64,000 nucleotides of DNA, taken from the NCBI GenBank assembly GCA_916700875.1, contig CAKAKS010000062.1:10758960-10822959 (forward strand), read 5' to 3'. The notes under the pieces are model-generated. The model searched no databases and was not told the DNA's origin. It worked only from the letters and a program-made list of their open reading frames with translations. This DNA is from Sebastes aleutianus (taxonomy: Eukaryota > Chordata > Actinopteri > Perciformes > Sebastidae). The position numbers and the translations under genes are program-made. This document shows, piece after piece, positions 46,101 through 57,121 of this stretch. The number at the start of each line of letters is the position of its first letter. Within the stretch, counting starts at the first letter, position 1.

Positions 46101-49100
46101 TTTTTTTATGCTAAATGCAGTACCTGTGAGGGTTTCTGGACAATATTTGTCATTGTTTTGTGTTGTTAATTGATTTCCAATAATGAATATATACATACAT
46201 TTGCATAAAGCAAGCATATTGGTCCACTCCCATGTTGATGAGACTATTAAATACTTGACAAATCTCCCTTTAAGGTACATTTTGAACTGATAAAAAATTT
46301 GAGATTAATTTGTGATTAATCGTGAACTATGGACAATCATGCGATTAATCACATTTAAATATTTTAAATGATTGACAGCCCTAGTAATCATCTAAAAAAA
46401 ATGATCCCAAGATTAATGAAAAACGTTGTGTTTTAATGACGTATCTTAAATTATTAGTCCAGTGTGTTTCTTCTTTGTGGCCTTCATCAGATTATGAAAA
46501 TCTTTCTAATGCAATACTTAAATCAGCACTCTTGCTTCGTACCCGTCTTATGTGTGTGTCTTATTAGCTTAAAAGAGGAACAGGACAGATAACAGAAGCT
46601 GTTCATGAGGTCCTATACTGTTAGTGAACGTATCTTAGCACAGTTTTATTCTGTGATTGGCTTACCTTGTTCATTGCTCCCTCCGATGTACATGAGCAGC
46701 TTTCTCACCAGCTCCCCTGTCACTTGGTCAAAGGATCGTCCCTCAGACGAGACAACAGCGTATTTGGAACCATCGTACCGCCGCACCTCAAAGCTAACTC
46801 CATCCTGGGCAAGAAAAGGAAAATCAGTGGGTGGTTTCAGGCCAGCTACACATTGTGGCATGCACAAATGCAGAAATTACTTTTATGCACATACACCCCC
46901 ACAGACAAACACAGTTGTTCCCTTCCTGGGGATGGGTGTATGGGAGAAGCTGAAATATGATTCACCTCTGACACACCGATGTTGACAATCTGCTCCTGAG
47001 GACGAAAGCCTTGTATCGAACTGGCGTGGGGGGGGTTAACACTTGAAGGATTCAGTGTGTGTGTGTTTGTGTGCGTGACTGCACACACGTGGGTGTGTGA
47101 AACCCAACGTGGGCAGCCAAATAATGAGATGCAGATGAAATGGAATTTACACTGATTTGATTTAGTTTCTTCTTCTGCTCTGCAGGGTTCAGTCAGCCTG
47201 CAGAGAATAATGGGCAAGAGATGTCTTACATAACACACAACTCGCCCCCACCCCCAGACACACAGCGTCAACAGATGCAACAGTTTTTGCATTAAATATG
47301 ATTAAGTGGGGCAAATGTGGAGCACGGTCACTCAAACTATGCTGCTCAGCTGAGCAATAACTTTAATAGGTTTTGAACGAATCTGGCCACTGTAGAGACC
47401 GAGATGCAGGTTTCAAATACAGCTCCTCGTTCCACTAATGTGATTACACTGTGTGTATAGCTCCGTGTTTATTTGTATGATGTTTCTGAGCACTGGAATT
47501 TAATGTCATTGTGATTCGTTCTCCTTCAGTGTTTACCGTCTGTCTATAAGAAGCTGCTGTAAAATATACAGTTCATTATTTTGCAGATGATGCGTTTCTT
47601 TTTAAATGAAACCGGCAGCAAAACAAACAAATGGAAATGCACTCCAGGCATCATTTCCAGTGCAGATGCTCATTCCTACGTGGGCTTCTCTTCCCCTGAG
47701 GGAAATCTCAAAATGTCATTTTATAATCACAGGGTATTTAAATGTTTTCAAATTTCTATATTTATGTTATTTTGACAAATCTAAATTCAAATCCCACCCG
47801 AGTGGTAACTCCCTACAGAGGTCCTGTAATCGGACGATGCGGCCGTACTCATTCCTCAGCACATACAAGATAACACCATGTTATCATGGCGCTCTAACTT
47901 GTGACAGGTACCCAGGCTCCTGCGTGGTAATTACAAGGGTTCTGCTCTGTATGGCTTGTCAGCGGGACCACCATTAACACTGTGTACGGGTGACGTACCG
48001 ACAACTTCAGTTAAGCAGTGCAATTAATTTGTCTGCTATGTGTATGTGTGGTTGTGTGTGTTTAGCTGCTGTCTTGTGCCATCTTATACAGTGATAATTA
48101 CTCTGTTCCCGAGGAGAGCACACAAAAGGCATTATCAACACCGTGAGTGTTAAATTGCCATTTCATGTTCTGTTAAAATAATCTTCTGCGTTCATTAGCA
48201 AACTTCTAGGTGCCTATATGTTGCTGCTATTCTAGTGTGAATGTGTGCAGGTACGTGTGCATGCCCTGCCAACTCCTCTGTATTCTGTGTCAGTTTTAAT
48301 TAAGAGTGTAGGGTGTCAGAGTCAGGCGGGCTTTGCACAGATCAGGTGGCGAGCTCTGATTTCAATACCCACTGTTTAAACAAGTCAGTCAGGTCCAGAG
48401 ATTTGATGAGCCCTGAGCTTGGCCTTTTCAAAGCTGTTTAAAGGGGACGTATCATGCTCACTTTAAGGTTCATACTCGTATTTTGGGTTTCTACTAGAAC
48501 ATGTTTACATGCTTTAATGTTCAAAAAGCGCATTATTTTTCTCATTGTGTCTGTCTGAATATACCTGTATTCACCCTCTGTCTGAAACGCTCCGTTTTAA
48601 CGCCAGTTCCTTTAAGACCCCCCTCCCGTAAAAAGCCCAGTCTGCTCTGATTGGCTTGTGAGAAAAACATGGCTCACCTTTGCAAAGATAGTCTGAAAGC
48701 TGTGGACAATAATGAGCCTGTGACATAGGAAGGGGAGCCAAATCTGAATGGCACTAGAGTGACTTTGACATCATCATGCATTTTGATCAGTAATAATGAG
48801 TTATAATCCTTTTTGTCCACTTTTCAAATGTGAGTATTTATACTTTAAATAATTAAAATGCAGTTATTTGTACACATACTGTTGGCTTAAACTGTCTTTT
48901 GGGGAATTTCAGCTTCAGGCAATAGCTGATAGTATGCAGTGTCAGGCAAGATCAGCCTTCCAGTGTCTGTGCTGGCTAAATGTGTCAGTTTAGGTCATTT
49001 GATTCCCTGCCTGCCTGTCTGGGAGTCCTCTTTGTCTCAGTCTGTGTGCCTGTGTGACTCTGTCAAAGGATAGCTGCTATTCATTCAGAGATAAGCACAC

Positions 49101-51427
49101 AAAGCCGATTTCAAAACCCATGCCAACCAACCGTGACATTACATGGCTACATGCACATTTACAGTAGTGCGCTGTGGGTCAACAGGGCACGAGAGAAGAT
49201 CCTCGAAATGACTGTTAAGCATTGCCTCAGTTAGTGACTCACATCACTGAGTTTACTAGAATCTATCCAAAGTGTGCATATATTAAAGAGGACCTATTAT
49301 GTTTTTTCCCTTTCCTTTAGTGTGTTATATAGTTTTTTGTGCATGTAAAAGGTCTGCAAAGTTACAAAGCCCAAAGTCCACACCAAAGGGAGTTATTCTC
49401 CCCCACAGAAACACTGCTCATTTGCATAATACCTGCCTGGTTAGAGCGGAGCTGGAGCGGACTCCAAAGAGTTCGGTTCGCTTGACCAATCACAACAGAG
49501 TGGGCGAAAAAAGGTGTTGGTCGTGTCTAGAAGGTAACCCACGAATTGGAAATCTGATCTGAAATCTGCAAAAACTCTTGCGAGACTCGCTGCCCGACGA
49601 CCTATCCTAACCATGGATGTATAAAGAGAACTGGATACAGCGGTGGAGGCGGGCTCCCGTTCATTTCTATGAGAGTTGCTCAGTGGCGCGTGAAGCCAAA
49701 ATGGCTCATCTAACAAGTGATAAAATACTCGGAACTTAGGACCTAATGGTTTGAATAAGGGCTATTTAAGTGTTCATAACGGAAGTTGATTTACCTCTTT
49801 CCCAATGTAAGTCTATGGGAAAAGTCTTTTTGGGCCCAATGGCATCACATGACTGACACGGAAGTTGTAGTACCACCGTTTGACCACTACAAAAATCTGC
49901 TTCACAGCCCGGCGCTCTTCCTGGGGACTTGATCCTAACCTTAAATATTTGAGATAACCATAACTATTCAAGGTCAATGCCTAACCATAACTATTCGAGA
50001 TCAATGCCTAACCATAACTATTCGAGATCAATGCCTAACCATAACTATTCGAGATCAATGCCTAACCATAACTATCCGAGATCAATGCCTAACCTCAACC
50101 ATCACACGAGTTTCCCCAACTCGCGGGTTCCCTCCTACGCAGACACGACCAGAGGTGCACAGCCGGTAAAGTGATTTTTGAACATTAAAGCATGTAAACA
50201 TGTTCTAGCAGAAACCCAAAATACAAGTATGCACCTGGAAATAAGCATAATAGGTCCCCTTTAAATATAGCTGAACACAATAATATATACATAAACATAA
50301 CAAGGCTCAGGGTGGGGTGAGGGCGGGGGTGTTGCTGACATGCAAGGGCATGCCCTTTTCCTCCTCTATGACGTCAGTTTTAGATGGCCAGTGTATCAGT
50401 GTACACACACCTACCTGAGCGTCTGATCTGCATCCTCTTCCAGGGCAGGGTCAGTTAGCTTGGCCTCTGTGGTTTCATATACACACGCAAGCGAGCAGTA
50501 TACATCTCATTGTCACACACACATCTATAATGTCATGATGGAAAAAACAGTGACCAGCAGCATGTTAAAACCTTTCTTACTGTAGTCTGTGTGTGTTATT
50601 GTTTTAAGGTTATACACTGAAAGTCAGCATCACCATCTTTATTCCTTCCTGTGTTATTGTTTTAAGGTTATACACTAAAAGTCGTCATCACCATCTTTAT
50701 TCCTTCCTGTGTTATTGTTTTAAGGATATACACTAAAAGTCAGCATCACCATCTTTATTCCTTCCTGTGTTATTGTTTTAAGGTTATACACTAAAAGTCA
50801 GCATCACCATCTTTATTCCTTCCTGTGTTATTGTTTTAAGGTTATACACTAAAAGTCGTCATCACCATCTTTATTCCTTCCTGTGTTATTGTTTTAAGGT
50901 TATACACTAAAAGTCAGCATCACCATCTTTATTCCTTCCTTCCTTCCTTCCTTCCTTCCTGCCTCTTGCTGATTGGCAGAGGACCTCTGGCTGCTTTGCC
51001 CCACACTGCGGCTCAGCAGGCATCTTTATAGGTCACAAGCAATTAAGTGGCAGGCTGTCAGTCAAGGTTACAGAGGTTGTGACAACAGCAGGGAAAAGAC
51101 AGCAAAGTCCATGACCGTTTTAAAAACACATCTGCCACAACATAGCCTAGTTATAGCATTAAGTGCAGGATGAAATATTGATGTAAACAAGGAGGAGAAA
51201 CCTTGCACCTTTTTCAGGATTACAGTCTGTGCGTAATGGAGAGAAGAGGAGCGAATTTGCAGAAGATTTTCTAAAGATATCACAGTGATGATGATGACGT
51301 TGTTGTCTGACAGACAGGTGTCCGCACAGGCAGGCGCTGCTTTTCTTACCTTGGTCTCGCTGCTGAGCAGTTTATATTCCGTCTCCTCGGTGTTTCCGAA
51401 GAGCGAATTCTTGATCATGCCAAACAT
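43188..51427 (-). CDS. hebp1: HEBP1, SOUL-family haem-binding protein 1
   Basis: Four exons in transcript order: 51427-51350, 46804-46666, 45088-44908, 43365-43188; 576 nt, 191 residues (human 189). HEBP1 is a cytosolic protein that binds haem and other tetrapyrroles; in mammals its N-terminal peptide is the F2L chemoattractant, and the matching segment here is MFGMIKNSLFGNTEETEYKL. The SOUL fold follows: VSFEVRRYDGSKYAVV, APIIVTVYPRNDG, RRLVVAIRVPTSYQ, IKIEERPGMTVYALQFGGFA, and the diagnostic C-terminus YDPPLKPYGRRNEVWFLQ. All introns are GT-AG; exon 3 ends at a GTAGGT donor chosen by phase. Intron 1 is 4.5 kb, and introns 1-3 are loaded with transposons. The frame stays open 32 codons upstream of the ATG but has no upstream ATG in that stretch. 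Confidence 0.96.
43484..44393. mobile_element. Inverted-repeat element hosting a nested hAT MITE
   Basis: In HEBP1 intron 3. Ends TACGGAAGTCAAATATGGA and GGGCTTCCGTA are inverted and continue inward as GACATGATT and GTTATCTCAAGATCAC on both sides (left near 43502-43545, right near 44328-44375). The centre is filled by hAT sequence (43632-44272). Confidence 0.75.
43632..44272. mobile_element. Nested hAT-type MITE lacking its left end
   Basis: Same family as 45642-46383 (GTAGCGGGCTCA, GATACTGGTATCATATGAAA-like, GACCTCAAGATATGTGAATG, end GATAGCCCTA). The left terminal TAGGGCTG is absent or rearranged. Confidence 0.78.
44522..44838. mobile_element. Palindromic MITE, HEBP1 intron 3
   Basis: GGATAATGTACAGC near 44526 is mirrored by GCTGTACATTATCC near 44633, with GGTTATTTCAC against GTGAAATAA inside. 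The outer part (CGGTCCGCCACAGTC, GCAACGGTCTG, TTGGCCAATCAGAATCGAGT, GCCGTGTAATAA) is a sequence common in fish MITEs. Outer limits are approximate. Confidence 0.6.
45642..46383. mobile_element. Full-length hAT-type MITE, HEBP1 intron 2
   Basis: 742 bp from TAGGGCTGTCAAAG to TTGACAGCCCTA, flanked by TTAATCAT (45634-45641) and GTAATCAT (46384-46391), 7 of 8 matching. Sub-terminal TTAACG/GATTAAT repeats are visible. Reference copy for the fragments at 40948 and 43632. Confidence 0.88.
48438..48560. mobile_element. Fragment of the GGACCTATTATG MITE family
   Basis: Starts TTAAAGGGGACGTATCATG and continues GGTTCATACTCGTATTTTGG, TTCTACTAGAACATGTTTAC, the same interior as 6559-6909. No matching right end was found, so it is truncated; the true limit may be as far as about 48860. 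Confidence 0.65.
49283..50264. mobile_element. 982-bp composite TTAA MITE
   Basis: Left end TTAAAGAGGACCTATTATG; right end CATAATAGGTCCCCTTTAA. Inverted ends inside TTAA duplications, larger than its relatives because the interior holds extra sequence including a 27-bp minisatellite (49953-50100). Confidence 0.82.
49953..50100. repeat. 27-bp minisatellite inside a MITE
   Basis: Five or so copies of TCAATGCCTAACCATAACTA TTCGAGA. Being a multiple of three it gives an open frame with a nine-residue repeat (MPNHNYSRS), which I do not regard as a gene. Confidence 0.92.
50592..50960. repeat. 58-bp minisatellite followed by TTCC run
   Basis: Six near-identical units (TGTGTTATTGTTTTAAGG, TATACACTAAAAGTCAGCAT, CACCATCTTTATTCCTTCC) then CCTT repeats. 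Variants GTCGTC/GTCAGC distinguish units 2 and 5 from the others. Inside HEBP1 intron 1. Confidence 0.95.
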
Positions 51428-52565
51428 GTCGCTTCGGCCGGATCTCCTCTCTTCCTCTCTCCGCTCCTTTTTGGTTTGTTGTGCGTCCTCCCTTTTGTCG
51501 TCCTTGTGCTTTTCTGCAGACAACTTTCTCCCTGACAGCTCCCTCTATATTTGGTCGTCCAATTCCTTTAAAAAAAACAAAACTAGATGTATCCAGATGC
51601 TCCAAAACGCAAATAAATTTCTCCTCCAGAGCAGAAGCGCGCCTGGTTCCAGTGCAGCAACAGAGCTCTCAACAGATGCTTTTTTCGGAGACAGAAGTTG
51701 GCGATGCTGACTCCTCGCCTAGGAATGAACAAATCAGCCTCCACTGTGACGGGTGGACTGTCTCCGCCCTCCTCCGCTCCCAGTTTTTTCCTATTACCAG
51801 CTTGACGCTCACTTATATCACCTCCTTTTTACTCATACACGTTTAAATTCACTTAAAAGCTGGCAGAATGGGGCTAATTTCCCATGCATGGCTTATAACC
51901 CCCCCCAGATGAGTTCAGGTTTGCTGATATTAAAAAATGCATTGCCTTGCATAACTAAATTTCTGGTATGAGATGCTGCATCTATATAGGTATCCTTTCA
52001 AATCCACCCCCCCCACCCATCCCCAAAAACCTCCAGTGCCACTCAGCTTTTGTTAGGGTTTCTCTCTAATTCTGTTCTGTTTGTCGTGCCTGTCTGTTCC
52101 AGGTTGCATAAAACAGCAGGGAGTGGGAGAAGCACATTTACATCCTCGCTTTTTTTTGTGCAATATAAATTTGGACACAAGCTGTTGGTTTTGTCAGTAT
52201 GCATTGGACTTTCTTTTCCAGGGCTGAGTGTGTGTTAGTTTAGTTTAAGGCAGCGCACGGGTCTTTACTCCCTGTGTCACCGTGCGTTGCTTTGCTTTAG
52301 GGTTAGTCTATTTAAATTCACACTGAAGGCAATGTTAGTCACCGCTGGAGAGTAAGAGGAAACAGGAAGGGCAGATTTAATGAAAAAAAAGAAAGTGGGA
52401 TGGGTTATGTTGGGTCAGGAAAGCTGAGGTGCTGTATGAGGGAGCTGTGGACGGAGGGGAAAAGGTAGCAAGAGAGAGAAGAGACGGGATTCCATCCAAG
52501 CTGGCATTGCAGCATTAAACTTTTGCATTAGTCTGTAATGCAGACTGTATGCCTCTGTGGGTAAG
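51428..52565. other. HEBP1 upstream region
   Basis: Includes the HEBP1 5' leader and promoter. No TATA box at the expected place is clear and no coding exon was found. Short poly-C tracts at 51900 and 52007. Confidence 0.5.
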
Positions 52566-53330
52566 TCTAATAATAATAAATTTGACTTATATAGCGCCAT
52601 TCAGAAACCCAAGGTCGCTTTACAAAGGGGGTGCACAAAATCATACTAATAAACAAAACAGAGGAGAAACTATAGCTAAGGAATTAAAAGAGTGATGTGT
52701 AGGAAGAGTCAGCTGAGATCATAGGCCTTGATGAACAGGTGGTGCTTGAGGTGTTTTTTGAAAGTGTCCAGGGATGAAGCATTTCTTATTTCAGGAGGGA
52801 GAGAGTTCCAGAGGGCGTGGGCAGCGACGCTGAAGGCTCTGCCGCTGAATGTTCTCAGCCGGGTGTGGGAGGGGGTGGAGAGCAGACCAGTGTCAGAAGA
52901 TCGTAGCTTCCGGGATGGAGTGTAGAGGGTGGAGAAGGTCGGTTAGGTACTGAGGGGCAAGGGAATGGAGGGATTTGTATGTGAGAAGGAGGAGTTTATA
53001 GATGATGCGGGACTTGATTGGAAGCCAGTGAAGGTGGATGAGTGTTGGGGTGATGTGCTGCCAGGGCCTAGTGCGGGTGAGAACCCAGGCAGCTGAGTTC
53101 TGGACATACTGGAGCCTGTCCAGGGCTTTGCTGGGTACTCCCGGACAGGACTCCATTACAGTAGTCCAGACGGGAGGCTGATGAAGGCGTGAATGAGGGT
53201 CTCTGCATCGGAGTCGGAGAGTGATGGCCGGAGTCGGGAAATGTTTTTGAGGTGGTAGAAGGCAGATTTAGTGACGGATTTGCTGTGTGAATTAAATGAG
53301 AGGGGGGGACAAACTAAACTAATGGGACAA
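52566..53330 (-). mobile_element. L2-type LINE ORF2 C-terminus and 3' end
   Basis: The minus strand at 53135-52893 encodes LDRLQYVQNSAAWVLTRTRP, HITPTLIHLHWLPIKSRI and YKLLLLTYKSLHSLAPQYL, the well-known C-terminal end of L2/Rex-type LINE ORF2. Around it is the repeat ending in the TATAGCGCCATTCAGAAACC / GTCGCTTTACAAA sequence near 52590. It is 5'-truncated with no catalytic motifs. Confidence 0.75.
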
Positions 53331-53475
53331 ACTGTAAATAATCCCACAAACAACTGTGCAAATTGCTGTGACGGTAAAGACATTAATTCACCAAGCCCGT
53401 GTGACTTCATAATTTCCCATTCAACAAACATCGCATGCTAAATGTTCTCAATTATTCTTGCTGATCAAGATCTGA

Positions 53476-53981
53476 TTAGTAAGTCTGATGCATATTCACT
53501 TTTACCTGTCTCCTTAAGTGCATGTAAATGCAGCAGTACATTTGGATTTAACTACTAGTTTAATTGATATGAGTGCAGATTGTTTGTTAATGTGTTAATT
53601 TATAATGTGTAATTGAGTTCTTAAAGAAAAAAAACAGAAAGTGAAACAGTGACTAATATTTTAATTGGACAAATTAATCAAAATGTACTTACAGTCCATT
53701 TGAATGGTTGCTTTTGCCTTTTTACAGTTAGGAAAAATGCCAAAACACAAAGAAATCATGTGTGGACAAGCTGTAGGGTACAGTATATTTACAGCTAAAC
53801 AACAGAGTTTTCATCATAGCATATATTTTCACAGTTGCTTAAAATACTCTCAGGTCAGATTATCCTCATATTGAACATTGGTAGAACAACACAACAGGAA
53901 TAAGTCTGTCCATGATGGCACAATCTCCAGTCAAACATGTATCCCTTTGCAGTTTACTTTTCATGAGGTGAATTGTTCGAG
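53476..53981 (+). repeat. 500-bp direct repeat, left copy (3' of FMC1)
   Basis: Runs from TTAGTAAGTCTGATGCATAT to GTGAATTGTTCGAG. By eye about 95% identical to 57122-57624 over its whole length, same orientation, with only single-base changes and small indels. Its right end is 72 bp from the FMC1 stop codon, so it would fall in the FMC1 3' UTR or flank. Confidence 0.92.
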
Positions 53982-54052
53982 ACCGGATGAATCAGCCACA
54001 GAAAAGTCATTTCTGACGAGTGTTGAGATTGCGTCGCACCCTCCCGTGTCCT

Positions 54053-56866
54053 TCACTTCTCCCAGCCTTTACCTCCCGGCTGAGTGGGCAACCTGAGCCC
54101 CACCAGGCCAGCCGCTTCTTCTGTGCTGCGCTCTCCTTTGCCATGGTAAAGGTTGTGCAGAGCCATGTGGTTCCGGGTGGACGCCAGCAAACACAGATAT
54201 GTGTGTGAGTCGTGATGTGCCTCCTGCTGGGCACGGCAGTACCTTTCTCCTGTTACCTGTGAGTGGGGGGAAAAGAGAGGAAATATTAGAGAAGGTCATA
54301 TGATGAACCAGATCGTAACATAATTAGATAACATGCACATTTTTGCTTTGGCCACTAAATCAGTCACCGTAGAGAAAAATGAATAAACATTTATGAATAA
54401 AAGCCTTAAGGTCTAGCTGGTGGACAACACTGAGCCAGTAACATAAGAAATAACATAAACAAATACGCCTATATCGCAGGCTTTTCTGACATGTTTTTTT
54501 TCCTTCATCAATCGTAACAGCTACATGGACAGTAAGCATTTGGCACAGTCCCTATAGAGATTAATATATACATTACAATGCCTGGGGGTCTTTTCTTAGC
54601 TGGACAGATACACACTGACAGGCAAGAGTTGCTCCCAGCTATTTTGCTTCAATGACTGCACATGCATTTGACCAGCCCGGTGAGCCATGTCCTCCCAAGC
54701 ATAAATAATACAAGCTTAAGCTATGCTTAACACCACAACCCCTTCATTTGAACAAGCAGCCCTACTGTGTTTAGAAGGAGTAATTATACATATTAATTAA
54801 AATAAACATATAGTTAAATTTAGGGCTTCCCTTGACTCAAAATGTTAAGATGAATGTAGTAATGCAAAATGACTTATAAACAAATATACAAACACTATTA
54901 GGCTACAGGTAAAGGCATTTTAAACGTTGTGCAAGTATCTCAATTTCATTTTTTTCAATTTTTAGACGTTTATTAAGTACAGTGCAGGGTTAACATCAAA
55001 AACACATACAATTACTTAACACATGATTACATATAAGGTTTCAGGTTCCCATTAAAATTCCATAGCAATCTTTTCATAATTAATATTTCCCACCAAACAG
55101 GTTATACAGACTATACATTATCAAAAAAAGTCAAGAACAATGGAGTTTTAGGAACTTTCCACAATGACAGTTTTCTTTTCTTTTCTGTTGTTGACTTATC
55201 TTTTAACATATAGTCATTGAAGATGTTCAACATGGATCTCACAACAATTTCATGTGGGACACAATACTTTCTCATAACCCATACATTTCTTGCTTTCCAT
55301 AGACTTTCTTTTACACAGTTAATGATAGCCCACCATTTATCTACCTTAACTGTAGATTTTTTTTTTGCATACAACCATAAGCTATATTTTCTGTGCAAGT
55401 ATCTATTTATCATTGCGGATGAGTACAATTTCCTTGATGACCTAAAATCTTGCTTAATGATTCATATCACATAACATTTAAGTGCATGGTGCTGTTCATT
55501 TTTAAATTCGGGTTCACAATAATGCAGAGGCCAACACAACAACGGTGATTTAAACCACAATTAATGACTCAATCATCCTTTTGTAGCAGGCTGCACTCTG
55601 GTCCGGGTAGGAATTGATATAGTTAGTGAATTAAGGTCCTTCCTTCCTGCAGCTGTCAGACTCCACAACCAGCACTGCTCCCAGTAGACCACAACCAGCA
55701 CTGCTCCCAGTAGACCACAACCAGCACTGCTACCAGTAGACCACAACCAGCACTGCTCTCAGTAGACCACAACCAGCACTGCTCCCAGTAGACCACAACC
55801 TGCACTGCTCCCAGTCCCAATAGACCACAACCAGCACTGCTCCCAGTAGACCACTTACACACCAAAAAACTGATAATAACCTGATATTTCCAGGTGGAAT
55901 TTCATTCATTCATTCATTCATTCATTCATTCTCACTGTGCAATATCATTTTCCACTTGTGCAATTTTGTTAATAGTCTGTTTATTGTCAATACTGCATAT
56001 ACTGCTACTATTTTTATACTTCCTTCTATTTAAATGGTTCATATTTAAGTAAGTATTAAGTAAGTAAGTATTTAGTAATACACTGAATGTAAAATACATC
56101 AGTCTGTGCAATATCGTTGATGCAATATACACCTCAAGTGCAACTACCTTTGTTTACATTTATTTATTTATTACATCTACCTTACCTATTTTACAAGTGC
56201 AATCACCTCTGTTTACATTACATCTATTTTTATATTTTATACTTCTAGTGTAACACTTCTGTTTATATTTATTTATTACATCTACTTTACCTGTTTTATT
56301 TACTTTATATAACTGTGTGTGTTTTACCTGTTATATGTTTTATCTGCCTCGTTTAATCTTGTCAAGTATTGTTTTAAAGCACTGACCAGAAGAGGTAAAC
56401 TGTGAATCTCTATGTATTTAATACAAAGACAATAGTAGCTTTCTATTTTATTCTATTTATTACACTTTTTTTACTTCTTTTTTTTACTGTGTTAGCTGAT
56501 GCATCTTGTTTTTTGCATCCCCTTTGCTGTTGTACACTGCAAATGAACCCCACTTCAGGACTAATAAAGGAATATCTTATCTTATCTTAAATCATCACCA
56601 GACAGAAAGTAGATCTCCTCAACACTGAGCTATGCTAATGCTATTAGCTGCTAGCTGCTAATGTTAGCATGCCCTTCTGCTTCACAGTCACCTTGCGCTG
56701 AACTGTTGCTCCTAAACACTACTCGGAAACTCGCCTTATTCTTACGAAACTGCTCCATGACATAGTTGTAGGCCAGGGACCGTTTATAGGTGGGTCCTTG
56801 GATGGCTCGGAGCTCTTTGAGTATTCCTCTGCAGACTCGTAGAGGTGATGAAGACAGCGCTGCCAT
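54053..56866 (-). CDS. fmc1: FMC1, mitochondrial ATP synthase assembly factor homologue
   Basis: Two exons: 56866-56735 and 54256-54053; 111 residues (human 113). FMC1 is a small mitochondrial LYR-like protein; the yeast protein is needed for F1-ATPase assembly at high temperature. MAALSSSPLRVCRGILKELR starts the first helix; exon 2 has VTGERYCRAQQEAHH, TYLCLLASTRNHMALH, YHGKGERS, EEAAGLVGLRLPTQPGGKGWE, all typical. The only in-frame join matching the family (RKNK/VTGER) uses a donor reading AAG followed by GCGAGT, that is a GC-AG intron of 2478 bp. The next in-frame GT is not plausible. The intron contains two LINE fragments. ~500-bp direct repeats bracket the gene. Confidence 0.93.
54950..55430 (-). 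mobile_element. Probable L1/Tx1-type LINE fragment in FMC1 intron
   Basis: An open frame at 55428-55111 encodes VDKWWAIINCVKESLWKARN followed by VMRKYCVPHEIVVRSML, which resembles the extreme C-terminus of L1/Tx1-like ORF2 proteins. Family assignment is from weak resemblance. Truncated and non-functional. Confidence 0.4.
55625..56590 (+). mobile_element. LINE ORF2 C-terminus plus 3' UTR and tail
   Basis: RSFLPAAVRLHNQHCSQ and a stop are encoded at about 55636-55689, the usual last residues of a fish LINE ORF2. Then come a minisatellite, ATTC repeats, the 3' UTR with TGCAATATCATTTTCCACTT, and the end CCCCACTTCAGGACTAATAA AGGAATATC TTATC. The same 3' UTR is at 18410-18640 in reverse. In FMC1 intron 1, antisense to the gene. 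Confidence 0.75.
55668..55855. repeat. 26-bp minisatellite within LINE coding end
   Basis: Seven copies of AGACCACAACCAGCACTGCT CCCAGT with single-base variants and one 6-bp insertion. The unit spans the LINE NQHCSQ-stop codons, so the array arose by amplification of the ORF2 end. Confidence 0.92.
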
Positions 56867-57121
56867 GTCTGAACCGGGTTGTTGTGATAGGTGACGCCGA
56901 GGCATGCTCAATCACACACCGCACAGTCGATCACACTACTGCGTATCGTCGACCACGTGGCGGCGACATGGGTCTGGGTAAGTTCACGACACACTAAGTT
57001 CTTCCAACTAACCTTTCCTCTTCTTTCAACAATTTTATGATGAAAATATTTAATTAAAATATTTAATTAAAAAAAGGCAAGAACTTTCGAGTCATCTGTC
57101 TCAAGTCCTGAATACCAAGTC

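Larger units (their letters stand above)
46805..51349. other. HEBP1 intron 1 contents
   Basis: 4.5 kb without exons. Holds a TTAA-MITE fragment from 48438, the composite element 49283-50264 and the 58-bp minisatellite from 50592. Open frames in 46845-48000 have no family resemblance. 47050-47100 has a short GT run. Confidence 0.7.

Noticed and set aside
49977..50174. Repetitive peptide MPNHNYSRS as a possible novel gene
   Set aside because: A 27-bp minisatellite inside a MITE; frame openness follows from the unit being a multiple of three. No splice or promoter support.
49953..50960. CRISPR-like direct repeats
   Set aside because: Units are contiguous tandem repeats without unique spacers, in a vertebrate intron.
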